Assembly (NCBI GenBank): GCA_900550165.1
Contig: URQY01000020.1
Coordinates: 1-29,306 of the forward strand
Source: an uncultured Eubacteriales bacterium
Lineage (GTDB): Bacteria > Bacillota > Clostridia > Oscillospirales > Oscillospiraceae
DNA: 29,306 nt
Direction: 5' to 3'
Part shown: piece by piece, positions 14,947 to 22,893 of the stretch
Position numbering within the stretch: the first letter of the stretch is position 1
Layout: each line of letters opens with the position of its first letter
The notes under the pieces: model-generated
The model's input: only the letters and a program-made list of their open reading frames with translations
What the model was told of the DNA's origin: nothing
The model's database searches: none
Program-made: the position numbers and the translations under genes

Positions 14947-16455
14947 ATGAAGTTCCGCTTTGCGCTGCTCATCGCAGCGCTCACGCTTGCACTGAGCATC
15001 AGCGCCTTTGCCTACAGCGAAGAGTCCCCGCAGGAAAACGCCGCCCCCGCACAGGATAAGACGGCGACCGACGAGTCCTCCTCCCCCTTTGTGCCGCTGC
15101 GCGCCTATGAAGGGCAGTTCGGCGACGTGACGGACGGCGACTGGTTTGCCCCTTCGGTCATCTCGGCCTATGAATACGGGCTTTTGAGCGGCCGCGGCGA
15201 AAATGCCTTTGCGCCGGGCGGCAATGTGACGATCGCCGAGCTGCTGACCGTCGCCGCGCGCCTGCACGCCATCTATACGACCGGCAGCGACGCCGTCATC
15301 CCCGCCGCCGGAGCAAACGAGAGCTGGTATCAGCCCTACGTTGACTATCTCAAAGCAGAAAAGCTGCTTGACACGAGCTTTGAGGGCTTCTACCTCCTGC
15401 CCGCCTCGCGCGCGCAGATGGCAGGTATCTTCGCCTTCGCCCTGCCGTCGGAGTGGTACGAGGAGAGCAACGCCGAGCTGGTCACCTCCGCTTACGCGAG
15501 CGGCGACTTCATCACCGACGTGACGACCAAAACGCCGTACCGCAGCGAGATCCTGCTGATGTACCGCCGGGGACTGCTCGCCGGCATGGATGAAGCCGGC
15601 AGCTTCTATCCCGACCGCAGCGTGAGCCGCGCGGAGATCGCGTCGCTTCTGACGCGCGTGGTCGAGCTGGAGACGCGCCTGACGCTCACCTGGACGGTCG
15701 CCCCCTATCATTCCGCCAAGGGCGCGACGCTCGCAGGCCTTGTCAAGGCCCCGCAGAAAACGTCTCTCCCGACATCAGCCAAGGACACCGCCGCCATCGA
15801 CGCGCTCGTGCGCGATATGCTCGCGCGCGGCGAGCACACCATCACACTCCAATACGCCAAGGCGCTCACCGCCGCCACCGCAAGCGCGCTGACGCAGGCA
15901 TTCACCTCCTGCGTGAAGACCTATTGCGAGCAGATGTATAACGCCGTTTCCTGCAAGGCGTACTCCACGGGCAAGGTCGTGCTCACCTTCTCCTCCACCG
16001 CCTGCACGGACGCGCAGCTCGAGACCTACCGCGCCAAAACGCTCGCCGCGGCCATCCGGGTGCACGACTCTCTCTGGGAGAGCGGCGAGCTGAGCTATGA
16101 CATGACCCAGTACGAGATCGCAAAGGTCTATTTCCAATGGCTGTGCGACCACTGCCGCTATGACGACAAGGCGGGCGACGATTCGCTCAGCCACCTCGCC
16201 TACGGCGCGCTGGTCGACGGTCTTGCCGTGTGCGACGGCTACACGGGCGCTTACAATCTGCTCTTGAAGCTCGAGGGCATCGACTGCACCGCCCTTTTCA
16301 ACGACAGCCATATCTGGACCGTTGCCGGGCTCGACGGCCGCCGGTACCACATCGACGTCACCTGGGGCGACCAGTACGGCCGCACGGATCTGCGCTACTT
16401 CGGCATGAGCGCCGAGCAGTCGCGCAAATACCACCCCTGGACGGAGAAAAAGTAA
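14947..16455 (+). CDS. Secreted SLH-domain protein with transglutaminase-like cysteine protease domain
   Basis: A 502-residue exported protein with a signal peptide (residues 1-22, ending AFA) and SLH-like repeats. These are GQFGDVTDGDWFAPSVISAYEYGLL (~56-110), a weaker middle copy, and FITDVTTKTPYRSEILLMYRRGLLAG...SVSRAEIASLLTR (~188-238). A linker and then a transglutaminase-like domain (~385-490) follow. Its triad is visible: C429 in GLAVCDGY, H455 in SHIWTV and D470 in HIDVTWGD. Such domains act as proteases or acyl transferases at the cell surface; the substrate is unknown. The start at 14947 is set by the signal peptide; the ribosome binding site (GAGAAAGAGAG) is weak. It follows the LCP gene and precedes a strong terminator. 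Confidence 0.88.
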   Translation: MKFRFALLIAALTLALSISAFAYSEESPQENAAPAQDKTATDESSSPFVPLRAYEGQFGDVTDGDWFAPSVISAYEYGLLSGRGENAFAPGGNVTIAELLTVAARLHAIYTTGSDAVIPAAGANESWYQPYVDYLKAEKLLDTSFEGFYLLPASRAQMAGIFAFALPSEWYEESNAELVTSAYASGDFITDVTTKTPYRSEILLMYRRGLLAGMDEAGSFYPDRSVSRAEIASLLTRVVELETRLTLTWTVAPYHSAKGATLAGLVKAPQKTSLPTSAKDTAAIDALVRDMLARGEHTITLQYAKALTAATASALTQAFTSCVKTYCEQMYNAVSCKAYSTGKVVLTFSSTACTDAQLETYRAKTLAAAIRVHDSLWESGELSYDMTQYEIAKVYFQWLCDHCRYDDKAGDDSLSHLAYGALVDGLAVCDGYTGAYNLLLKLEGIDCTALFNDSHIWTVAGLDGRRYHIDVTWGDQYGRTDLRYFGMSAEQSRKYHPWTEKK

Positions 16456-16476
16456 AATCGCTATCTTCCGCAAGCA

Positions 16477-16514
16477 GCAGGCGGCGTGACTTGCGTCACG
16501 CCGCCTGCTTTTTT
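16477..16514 (+). terminator. Intrinsic terminator of the LCP/transglutaminase operon
   Basis: A perfect 14-bp stem GCAGGCGGCGTGAC (16477-16490) and its complement (16495-16508) with loop TTGC, followed by TTTTTTCTCTT. Confidence 0.95.
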
Positions 16515-16604
16515 CTCTTCCCTGCCCATAAAAGCGGCGGGAGACCGGGCAAAAATCAGGGAATAGTGGCAAAAAGCGGCGGATAGCGCAATTTTTTATA
16601 AATG

Positions 16605-16621
16605 CCTATTGACACGGTAGG
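16605..16621 (+). promoter_or_regulatory. Rrf2-type operator, copy 1
   Basis: The 17-bp imperfect palindrome CCTATTGACACGGTAGG covers the -35 element of the suf promoter. Copy 2 has the same CCTAT/GGTAGG ends. Flanking AATG on its left mirrors CATT on the right of copy 2. Confidence 0.75.
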
Positions 16622-16637
16622 AATTACGCGTTACAAT
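16609..16637 (+). promoter_or_regulatory. Near-consensus sigma-A promoter of the rrf2-suf operon
   Basis: Perfect -35 TTGACA (16609-16614), a 17 bp spacer and -10 TACAAT (16632-16637). Two operator palindromes flank the -10, so strong expression is expected when the repressor is off. Confidence 0.9.
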
Positions 16638-16638
16638 T

Positions 16639-16655
16639 CCTATCTACAAGGTAGG
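16639..16655 (+). promoter_or_regulatory. Rrf2-type operator, copy 2
   Basis: The 17-bp palindrome CCTATCTACAAGGTAGG lies just after the -10 and over the transcription start. Its centre is 34 bp from that of copy 1. Confidence 0.75.
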
Positions 16656-16681
16656 CATTTGAAGGAAAGGGGGCGCTGCTC

Positions 16682-17128
16682 ATGATGATCTCCTCCCGGG
16701 GGCGCTATGCGCTGCGGGCCATGCTCGACATGGCGGAGCACGGCGGCGGAGAATGGCTGCGGCTCAGCGATATCGCCCAGCGCCAGCAGCTCTCCAAAAA
16801 ATATCTGGAAAGCATCATGGCATCCCTGAGCCGGGCGGAGCTGGTCGAGAGCGCCGTGGGCAAAGCGGGCGGCTACCGCCTGACCCGTTCGCCGGAGGAT
16901 TACCCCGTGGGCGAGATTTTGCGGGCGGTGGAGGGAAATCTGTCGCCGATTGCGTGCCAGTCTGAGGACGGCTCCGGCTGCGGCGCTTCCTGCGACTGCG
17001 ACGCGCGGCTTTTCTGGCAGGGGCTGGAGGACCAGATCAATACCTATATCGACAATCATACGCTGGCGCAGTTCCTGCGCGCAAATGAAAAAACACCGGC
17101 CGTCCTGAACGGCACGGAAAGAAGATAA
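16682..17128 (+). CDS. Rrf2-family iron-sulfur regulator (IscR/SufR-like)
   Basis: A 148-residue transcription factor, the likely repressor of the suf operon it heads. The N-terminal winged helix is typical (SSRGRYALRAMLDMAEHGG, LSDIAQRQQLSKKYLESIMASL, AGGYRLTRSPEDYPVGEILRAVEG). Cysteines at 92, 100, 104 and 106 (ACQSEDGSGCGASCDCD) are placed to bind a [2Fe-2S] cluster, as in IscR. The ribosome binding site is AAGGGGG; a second ATG follows the first directly. sufC starts 11 bp after its stop. Two matching palindromes at its promoter imply autoregulation, with the cluster state of the protein reporting Fe-S demand (inference from the IscR model). Confidence 0.93.
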   Translation: MMISSRGRYALRAMLDMAEHGGGEWLRLSDIAQRQQLSKKYLESIMASLSRAELVESAVGKAGGYRLTRSPEDYPVGEILRAVEGNLSPIACQSEDGSGCGASCDCDARLFWQGLEDQINTYIDNHTLAQFLRANEKTPAVLNGTERR

Positions 17129-17139
17129 GGTGGTTCAAT

Positions 17140-17886
17140 ATGAGTAAGGCACTTTTAGAGATTCAGAACCTGCACGTGCGGGTCGAGGAAAAGGAAATTC
17201 TTCACGGCGTAGACCTGACCGTGGGACAGGACGAGACCCATGTTCTCATGGGGCCGAACGGCACCGGCAAGTCGACGCTCGGCTACGCCATCACCGGCAA
17301 CCCGGCCTACAGCGTCACCGCAGGCTCGATCGTATTCGACGGTGAGGATATCACCGCGCTCCCCGTCAACGAGCGGGCGAAAAAGGGCATCTTCCTGTCC
17401 TTCCAAAACCCGCTGGAGGTCCCCGGCGTGACGCTGAGCGCATTCATCCGCAGCGCGCTGGAGCAGAAGACCGGCGACCGACTGCGCCTGTGGGACTTCA
17501 AGAAAAAGCTCAAGGAGACCATGGCCCTTTTGAACATGGACGAGAGCTATGCCGAACGTGATCTGAACGTGGGCTTCTCTGGCGGTGAGAAGAAAAAGGC
17601 CGAAATTCTGCAAATGCTGATGCTCGAGCCGAAGCTCGCCATTCTGGACGAGACCGACTCCGGCCTCGATGTCGACGCGGTGCGCACCGTCAGCGAGGGC
17701 GTGCGGCTCTTCCGCGAGCGGACGCACGGTTCGCTTCTCATCATCACCCACTCCACCCGCATTTTAGAAGCGCTCCATGTGGACGCGGCCCACGTGATGG
17801 AGGAGGGCATCATCGTCCGCAACGGCGGCGCCGAGCTGGTGGACGAGATCAACGAAAAGGGCTTCGGCAGCCTGAAGGAAGACTGA
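17140..17886 (+). CDS. sufC: Fe-S cluster assembly ATPase SufC
   Basis: A 248-residue soluble ABC ATPase that drives the SufBCD scaffold. Walker A is GPNGTGKST (38-46), the Q-loop is Q89, the signature is FSGGE (146-150), Walker B is LAILDE ending at E171, the D-loop follows in SGLDVDA, and the switch histidine is H204. KKKAEILQM after the signature is characteristic of SufC. AAGGTGG lies upstream. It is the first enzyme gene of sufCBDSU, 17 bp before sufB. Confidence 0.98.
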   Translation: MSKALLEIQNLHVRVEEKEILHGVDLTVGQDETHVLMGPNGTGKSTLGYAITGNPAYSVTAGSIVFDGEDITALPVNERAKKGIFLSFQNPLEVPGVTLSAFIRSALEQKTGDRLRLWDFKKKLKETMALLNMDESYAERDLNVGFSGGEKKKAEILQMLMLEPKLAILDETDSGLDVDAVRTVSEGVRLFRERTHGSLLIITHSTRILEALHVDAAHVMEEGIIVRNGGAELVDEINEKGFGSLKED

Positions 17887-17903
17887 AGCAGGAGGCTCCC
17901 GAC

Positions 17904-19319
17904 ATGGCAGATTTGAAAGAAAAGACCTATGTGGAGGACGTGGACCGCAGCGTCTACGACATTCGGGACAAAGAGAACGACGCCTACCGCATGGAGTCCG
18001 GCCTGACGCCGGAGATCGTCGAAAAGCTCTCCAAGGAAAAGGACGACCCCGTATGGATGCAGCAGTTCCGCCTCGAATCCCTCCAGATCTACAATGAAAT
18101 GAATATCCCCAACTGGGGTCCGTCGATCGAGGGCCTCGATATGGATCATATCGCGACCTACGTCCGTCCAAACACTAAGATGCGTAACGACTGGAAGGAC
18201 GTGCCGGAGGACATCAAGGAGACCTTCGAGCGCCTTGGCATCCCGCAGGCGGAGAGAAAATCCCTCGCCGGTGTGGGCGCGCAGTACGACTCCGAGCTCG
18301 TCTACCACAATGTCAAGGATTCTGTGGCGGCCGAGGGCGTTGTTTACACCGACATGGAGAGCGCCATGAAGGGCGAATACGCCGACATGGTGCGCAAATA
18401 TTTCATGAAGCTCGTGACGCCCCACGATCACAAGTTCGCGGCGCTCCACGGCGCGGTGTGGTCCGGCGGCTCGTTTGTGTATGTGCCCAAGGGCGTGCAC
18501 CTCTCGATCCCCCTACAATCCTACTTCCGGCTCAACGCCAAGGGAGCCGGTCAGTTTGAACACACGCTCATCATCGTGGACGAGGGCGCGAGCCTGCACT
18601 TTATCGAGGGCTGCTCCGCGCCGAAGTACAACGTGGCAAATCTCCACGCCGGCTGCGTGGAGCTGTACGTCAAGAAGGGGGCCAAGCTCCGCTACTCCAC
18701 CATCGAGAACTGGTCCAAGAATATGTACAACCTGAACACCAAGCGTGCGCTGGTGGAAGAGGGCGGCACCATCGAGTGGATCTCCGGCTCCTTCGGCTCC
18801 CACGTGGGCTGCCTGTACCCCATGAGCATCTTAAAGGGTGACAATTCCCGCATGGAGTTCACCGGCGTCACGTTTGCCGGCGCGGGGCAGAACCTCGACA
18901 CCGGCGCAAAGGTCGTCCATGTGGGTAAAAATACAAGCTCCTACATGAACACCCGCTCGATCAGCAAGAGCGGCGGCATCAGCACCTTCCGCAGCAGTGT
19001 GGTCGTCGAAAAGGGCGCCAAAGGCGCCAAGTCCGCCGTGTCGTGCCAGTCGCTGATGCTGGATTCCGAGTCCCGCTCCGACACCATCCCCGCCATGGAC
19101 ATCCGCACAAAGGACGCGGCCATCGGCCACGAGGCCAAGATCGGCGCGATCAGCAACGAGGCGGTCTTCTATCTGATGAGCCGCGGCATGAGCGAGGAGG
19201 ATGCCCGCGCGATGATCGTCAGCGGCTTTGCCGACAATGTCTCCAAGGAACTGCCGGTGGAGTACGCGGTGGAAATGAACAACCTCATCCGGCTCGAGAT
19301 GAAGGGCAGCATTGGCTGA
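17904..19319 (+). CDS. sufB: Fe-S cluster scaffold protein SufB
   Basis: A 471-residue scaffold subunit of the SufBCD complex on which Fe-S clusters are built. Recognisable blocks are YVEDVDRSVYDIRDKEND at the N-terminus, VPKGVHLSIPLQSYFRLNA, the beta-helix core, and the SCQSLMLDSESRSDTIPAMDI block whose cysteine matches the essential SufB cysteine of E. coli. HEAKIGAISNEAVFYLMSRG and an LPVEYAVEMNNLIRLEM tail follow. GCAGGAGG precedes the ATG. It has normal length and no defects. Confidence 0.98.
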   Translation: MADLKEKTYVEDVDRSVYDIRDKENDAYRMESGLTPEIVEKLSKEKDDPVWMQQFRLESLQIYNEMNIPNWGPSIEGLDMDHIATYVRPNTKMRNDWKDVPEDIKETFERLGIPQAERKSLAGVGAQYDSELVYHNVKDSVAAEGVVYTDMESAMKGEYADMVRKYFMKLVTPHDHKFAALHGAVWSGGSFVYVPKGVHLSIPLQSYFRLNAKGAGQFEHTLIIVDEGASLHFIEGCSAPKYNVANLHAGCVELYVKKGAKLRYSTIENWSKNMYNLNTKRALVEEGGTIEWISGSFGSHVGCLYPMSILKGDNSRMEFTGVTFAGAGQNLDTGAKVVHVGKNTSSYMNTRSISKSGGISTFRSSVVVEKGAKGAKSAVSCQSLMLDSESRSDTIPAMDIRTKDAAIGHEAKIGAISNEAVFYLMSRGMSEEDARAMIVSGFADNVSKELPVEYAVEMNNLIRLEMKGSIG

Positions 19320-19332
19320 AAGGAGTTTGGAT

Positions 19333-20238
19333 ATGAGTGAGACAATTTTGATCAATCGGCTCCCGACCCGCACCTGGAACCGGCTGGGCGTGAACGAAAC
19401 GGTCCTCGCCTGGGGCGAGGCCGATCATTTGGAAAGCGAACCGATTACCGCCGCCGGTCAGACCGAGCACCTTGACATTTCGGGCAGCGGCGAGCGCAGC
19501 GAAAAAACGGTGGATATCCACGCACCCGCGGGACAGACCGTCACCGTGTTTGAAACGCTGAAGGCGGAAAAGAGCCTTTTGGTGCGCACGGCGCTCCACG
19601 TTGAAAAGGACGCAAAGGTGCGGCTCGTGCAGATTCAGAATGCGGCACAGGGCTCGCTTCTCCGTCTGGAGACGAGCGGCGAATGCGCCGAAAACGGGCA
19701 GATCGAGCTGATCCAGGTCCTGCTGGGCCGCGGCGATGTGTACAGCGACGGTCATTTCGAGCTGAACGGAGACGGCGCGGGCTTCATGGCCGGCATCGGC
19801 TATCTGGGCCAGAAGCAGCAGACCGTGGACATGAATCTTGTGGTGAATCATTGGGGTCAGAAGACCGCCAGTGAGATCAGCGCCGCCGGTGCGCTGAAGG
19901 ACGACGCACAGAAGATCTTCCGCGGGACCATCGACTTTAAGAAGGGCTCTGCGGGCTCCGTCGGCAGCGAGCAGGAGACGGTTCTGATGCTGGGCGACGG
20001 CGTTGTGAATAAGACGGTGCCGCTCATCCTGTGCGCGGAGGAAAACGTCGTCGGCAACCACGGCGCGACCATCGGCGAGCTGGATGAGGACACGCTGTTC
20101 TACTTTGAAAGCCGCGGCATTTCCGCGGCAGAAGCGGAAAACATCATGGCCCGCGCCGCCATCGAGCGGCTGGCCCGCACAGTCGGGGATGAAACGGCAC
20201 AGGCCGCGATCCTTGCCGAGCTCGAGGAGGTGCTGTAA
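19333..20238 (+). CDS. sufD: Fe-S cluster assembly protein SufD
   Basis: A 301-residue SufB paralogue and partner in the SufBCD scaffold. The C-terminal block NHGATIGELDEDTLFYFESRGIS carries the histidine equivalent to the cluster-site histidine of E. coli SufD and the family's FYxxSRG motif. AAAGGAG lies before the ATG at 19333, chosen over an upstream ATG at 19312 that overlaps sufB. The protein is short for SufD (often 400 or more residues), mainly in the N-terminal region, as is common in Clostridia. The next start codon lies one base after its stop. Confidence 0.95.
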   Translation: MSETILINRLPTRTWNRLGVNETVLAWGEADHLESEPITAAGQTEHLDISGSGERSEKTVDIHAPAGQTVTVFETLKAEKSLLVRTALHVEKDAKVRLVQIQNAAQGSLLRLETSGECAENGQIELIQVLLGRGDVYSDGHFELNGDGAGFMAGIGYLGQKQQTVDMNLVVNHWGQKTASEISAAGALKDDAQKIFRGTIDFKKGSAGSVGSEQETVLMLGDGVVNKTVPLILCAEENVVGNHGATIGELDEDTLFYFESRGISAAEAENIMARAAIERLARTVGDETAQAAILAELEEVL

Positions 20239-20239
20239 G

Positions 20240-21454
20240 ATGGCAAATGCATACCGGGATGATTTCCCCCTGCTCAAAAGTCAGGATGTCGCGTATTTAG
20301 ACAACGCCGCGACAGCGCAGCGCCCGCAGTGCGTGCTGGACGCTGTGATGGCATTCTACCGCTCGCAGAACGCCAACCCGCTGCGCGGTCTCTATCCGCT
20401 GAGCATTGCCGCGACGGAGGCCTATGAAAACGCGCGCGAGGCTGTTCGGGCGTTCCTGAACGCGAAGAGCGCCCGCGAGATCATCTTCACCCGAAACACC
20501 ACCGAGAGCATCAATCTGGCGGCTTACAGCTACGGCCTTTCCCGCGTGAAGGCCGGGGACGAGGTGCTCGTGTCCATCATGGAGCACCACAGCAACCTGC
20601 TGCCCTGGCAGATGGTCTGCCGCCAGACCGGTGCGACCCTCAAATTCATGGAATGCGAGATGGACGGCACGCTGGATCTGAACAAGGTCGAGCCGCTCAT
20701 CACGCCGAAAACGAAGATCGTGGCCTGCACGCACGTTTCCAACGTCTTAGGCAGGGTGAATCCCATCCGCGAGCTCGCGGCGCTGGCGCACCGTGTCGGC
20801 GCGGTGATGGTCGTCGACGGCGCACAGAGCACGCCGCATATCCCGGTGGACGTGCAGGCGCTGGACGCGGATTTCTTTGCCTTTTCGGGACATAAGGTCT
20901 ACGGCCCCATGGGGATTGGCGTCCTCTACGGCCGCGAGGACCTGCTGAACGCTATGCCGCCGTTTCTCACCGGCGGCGAGATGATCGAATCCGTCACCCG
21001 CGAGGGCGCGGTCTTTGCCGAGCTGCCGCACAAGTTCGAGGCCGGTACGGTCAACGCGGCGGACGCCGTGGGTCTGCACGCGGCCATCGACTATGTCGGA
21101 AATATCGGCTTTGCGCAGATGCACGAGCGCGAGGTCGCCCTGACCCGCCGCGCGATGGACGCGATGCGTGAGCTGCCGCACGTCCATGTGCTGGGCTCTG
21201 AGGACCCCGAGGAGCACTGCGGCATCATCACCTTTACGGTGGACGGCGTCCACCCGCACGACATCAGCGAGATCCTTGCGAGCGACGGCGTCGCCATCCG
21301 CGCGGGGCACCACTGCGCGCAGCCGCTGCTGGCCTATCTGAAGCATCCGTCCACCGCGCGGGCAAGCCTTGCGTTTTACAACACAGAATCCGAGGTCGAC
21401 CGGCTGCTCGGCAGCATTTCCACGCTAAGGGAGCGAATGGGTTATGGAAAATAG
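20240..21454 (+). CDS. sufS: Cysteine desulfurase SufS
   Basis: A 404-residue PLP enzyme that takes sulfur from cysteine as a persulfide. It begins FPLLKSQDVAYLDNAATAQRP as in group II desulfurases. Further landmarks are MEHHSNLLPW, VVDGAQSTPH, the PLP lysine K219 in FSGHKVYGP and the persulfide cysteine C359 in RAGHHCAQPL. The GAGGAGG at the end of sufD serves as the ribosome binding site, indicating tight translational coupling. Its 3' end overlaps sufU by 11 bp. The sulfur acceptor is expected to be SufU. Confidence 0.98.
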   Translation: MANAYRDDFPLLKSQDVAYLDNAATAQRPQCVLDAVMAFYRSQNANPLRGLYPLSIAATEAYENAREAVRAFLNAKSAREIIFTRNTTESINLAAYSYGLSRVKAGDEVLVSIMEHHSNLLPWQMVCRQTGATLKFMECEMDGTLDLNKVEPLITPKTKIVACTHVSNVLGRVNPIRELAALAHRVGAVMVVDGAQSTPHIPVDVQALDADFFAFSGHKVYGPMGIGVLYGREDLLNAMPPFLTGGEMIESVTREGAVFAELPHKFEAGTVNAADAVGLHAAIDYVGNIGFAQMHEREVALTRRAMDAMRELPHVHVLGSEDPEEHCGIITFTVDGVHPHDISEILASDGVAIRAGHHCAQPLLAYLKHPSTARASLAFYNTESEVDRLLGSISTLRERMGYGK

Positions 21455-21881
21455 AAGCTTTTACAACGAAATTCTCACCGAGCACAACCTGCATCCGGAG
21501 TTCAAGCACGACTTACAGGACGCCGATATCGTGCTCGAGGGCGTGAATCCGAGCTGCGGCGACGACATTTTCCTCAAGCTGAAGCTGGACGGCGATGTGA
21601 TCGCGGACGGCGCGTTTGTCGGCGACGGCTGCGCCATCTCGCAGGCCTCGGCAGATATCATGCTGGACATGATCGTCGGCAAAAAGAAGGAGGACGCGCT
21701 GAAGCTCGGCAGCACCTTCATGAAAATGATCCAGGGCGAAGCGTCGGAGGACGAGATCGACAGTCTGGAGGAGGCATCGGCTCTCCGCGATATCGCCCAT
21801 ATGCCCGCGCGCGTCAAATGCGCGGTGCTGGGCTGGCGCACGCTCAAGGAGGCTCTGCTGGACGGTCCCGAGCAGGAATGA
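21444..21881 (+). CDS. sufU: Zinc-dependent sulfurtransferase SufU
   Basis: A 145-residue protein that accepts persulfide sulfur from SufS and passes it to SufBCD. Zinc and sulfur ligands are visible at C38 and D40 (NPSCGD), C63 (GDGCAIS) and C126 (RVKCAVLGW), matching the spacing of Bacillus SufU. The GEASEDEIDSLEEASALRDI insertion between them separates SufU from IscU. The start codon lies inside sufS. No A-type carrier or SufE is present in the cluster. A terminator follows 44 bp after the stop. Confidence 0.97.
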   Translation: MENRSFYNEILTEHNLHPEFKHDLQDADIVLEGVNPSCGDDIFLKLKLDGDVIADGAFVGDGCAISQASADIMLDMIVGKKKEDALKLGSTFMKMIQGEASEDEIDSLEEASALRDIAHMPARVKCAVLGWRTLKEALLDGPEQE

Positions 21882-21924
21882 GTGCATCCGTCCGCCGTCT
21901 ATTCTTAATAAGAATGCAAAAAAC

Positions 21925-21956
21925 AACGGGTATCCGGTCCTTGCCGGATACCCGTT
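21925..21956. terminator. Terminator of the suf operon, probably also serving the convergent hydrolase gene
   Basis: A 13-bp perfect stem (AACGGGTATCCGG and its complement) with a 6-nt loop, followed by TTTCCTTTTT on the plus strand and by TGTTTTTTGC on the minus strand. A small ATTCTTA/TAAGAAT dyad lies just before it (21901-21915). Confidence 0.9.
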
Positions 21957-21964
21957 TTCCTTTT

Positions 21965-22741
21965 TCAGATCTCAAATGACTGCCCCTCGCGCGTGATGTG
22001 CGCGATGACGTCCGCTTCGTCCGGATGCGCGGCGACATAGCGATCGATGACCCCGTACTTTTTCCACATATGCATCGGAAAAACGTGCCGCACCGTCACG
22101 TTCTTCAAAAGGTACTCGATGCCGAGGCCCTCGCTCCCCTCGCCCAGCCGCGGGTCAAGCGGCGCCATCGCCGCCGTGATCTCGGGCGCGATGTTATTAT
22201 CCGTCGCCTCGTTGCGCACGGCGGAGGCGAGCTTTTCAATGGCCGCATGGTAGTGGACGGTCATGTTGTTGCAGTAAGCCTTGCCCTCGCTCTCCCAGTT
22301 CCACCAGTTGAGGTCGCCCCCGTGGTAGACCATCTTCCCCTCGCAGCGCAGGAGATACGCGTTGCCGATGTCCGTCGACTTGATGGCGCGGATGCTCATA
22401 TCCTCGCCCGCGACGTCGGTGAGCAGGATGCTGTCAGGCCGCAGGACCGTCGTGCGGGCAAAGGCCGCATCGGAGATGTTCAGCCATTGCCGCTTGCGCT
22501 CGGTGAGGCGCGTGTCGCGCGAGACGAAAAAGCGCACATCGGGATACTGCTCCAAAAGGCCGAACACCTTCGCGTCGAAGTGGTCCTCGTGGCTGTGGCT
22601 CGCGAAGACGAGCAGCGGCTTGTCTGGGTTCAGCTCCGGCAGCTCGCCCGTGTAGTCGGGCTCGTAGGTGTAGTCAAAGAGCGTATAGAACTTGTCCCAT
22701 TCGACAAGAAACGCGCTGTGGGCAATAAAGGTAACGGTCAT
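21965..22741 (-). CDS. Metallo-beta-lactamase-fold hydrolase (UlaG-like)
   Basis: A 258-residue soluble hydrolase. The metal site is evident as HSHEDHFD (H49, H51, D53, H54), with further candidates in YHGGDLNWWNW and VFPMHMW. Short strands at the N-terminus (TVTFIAHSAFLVEWDKFYTLFDYT) fit the UlaG/L-ascorbate-lactonase-like subgroup, whose substrates are diverse. No function beyond metal-dependent hydrolysis can be assigned. AAAGGAG lies upstream of the ATG. It converges on the suf operon and has a promoter back to back with the rightward radical SAM run. Confidence 0.9.
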   Translation of the reverse strand: MTVTFIAHSAFLVEWDKFYTLFDYTYEPDYTGELPELNPDKPLLVFASHSHEDHFDAKVFGLLEQYPDVRFFVSRDTRLTERKRQWLNISDAAFARTTVLRPDSILLTDVAGEDMSIRAIKSTDIGNAYLLRCEGKMVYHGGDLNWWNWESEGKAYCNNMTVHYHAAIEKLASAVRNEATDNNIAPEITAAMAPLDPRLGEGSEGLGIEYLLKNVTVRHVFPMHMWKKYGVIDRYVAAHPDEADVIAHITREGQSFEI

Positions 22742-22784
22742 CGGTTTCTCCTTTCACTCCGGAGGATGGAAGCTTGCCTGTAGG

Positions 22785-22813
22785 ATTATAGCAGACGCGC
22801 GGCGGGCGCGCAA
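22785..22813 (-). promoter_or_regulatory. Promoter of the MBL-fold hydrolase gene
   Basis: On the minus strand, -35 TTGCGC (22813-22808), a 17 bp spacer and a perfect -10 TATAAT (22790-22785). Confidence 0.75.
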
Positions 22814-22823
22814 GGGAAAAGGC

Positions 22824-22852
22824 TTTTCAAAACCGCGCGGGTATGGTAAAAT
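22824..22852 (+). promoter_or_regulatory. Candidate promoter of the radical SAM-mutY-tdk gene run
   Basis: -35 TTTTCA (22824-22829), a 17 bp spacer and -10 TAAAAT (22847-22852), about 42 bp before the first start codon. No terminator is seen between here and 27142. Confidence 0.6.
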
Positions 22853-22893
22853 ATAAAAACTTATCTCATTCCCCGCACGAAAGGAGCCGCGCG

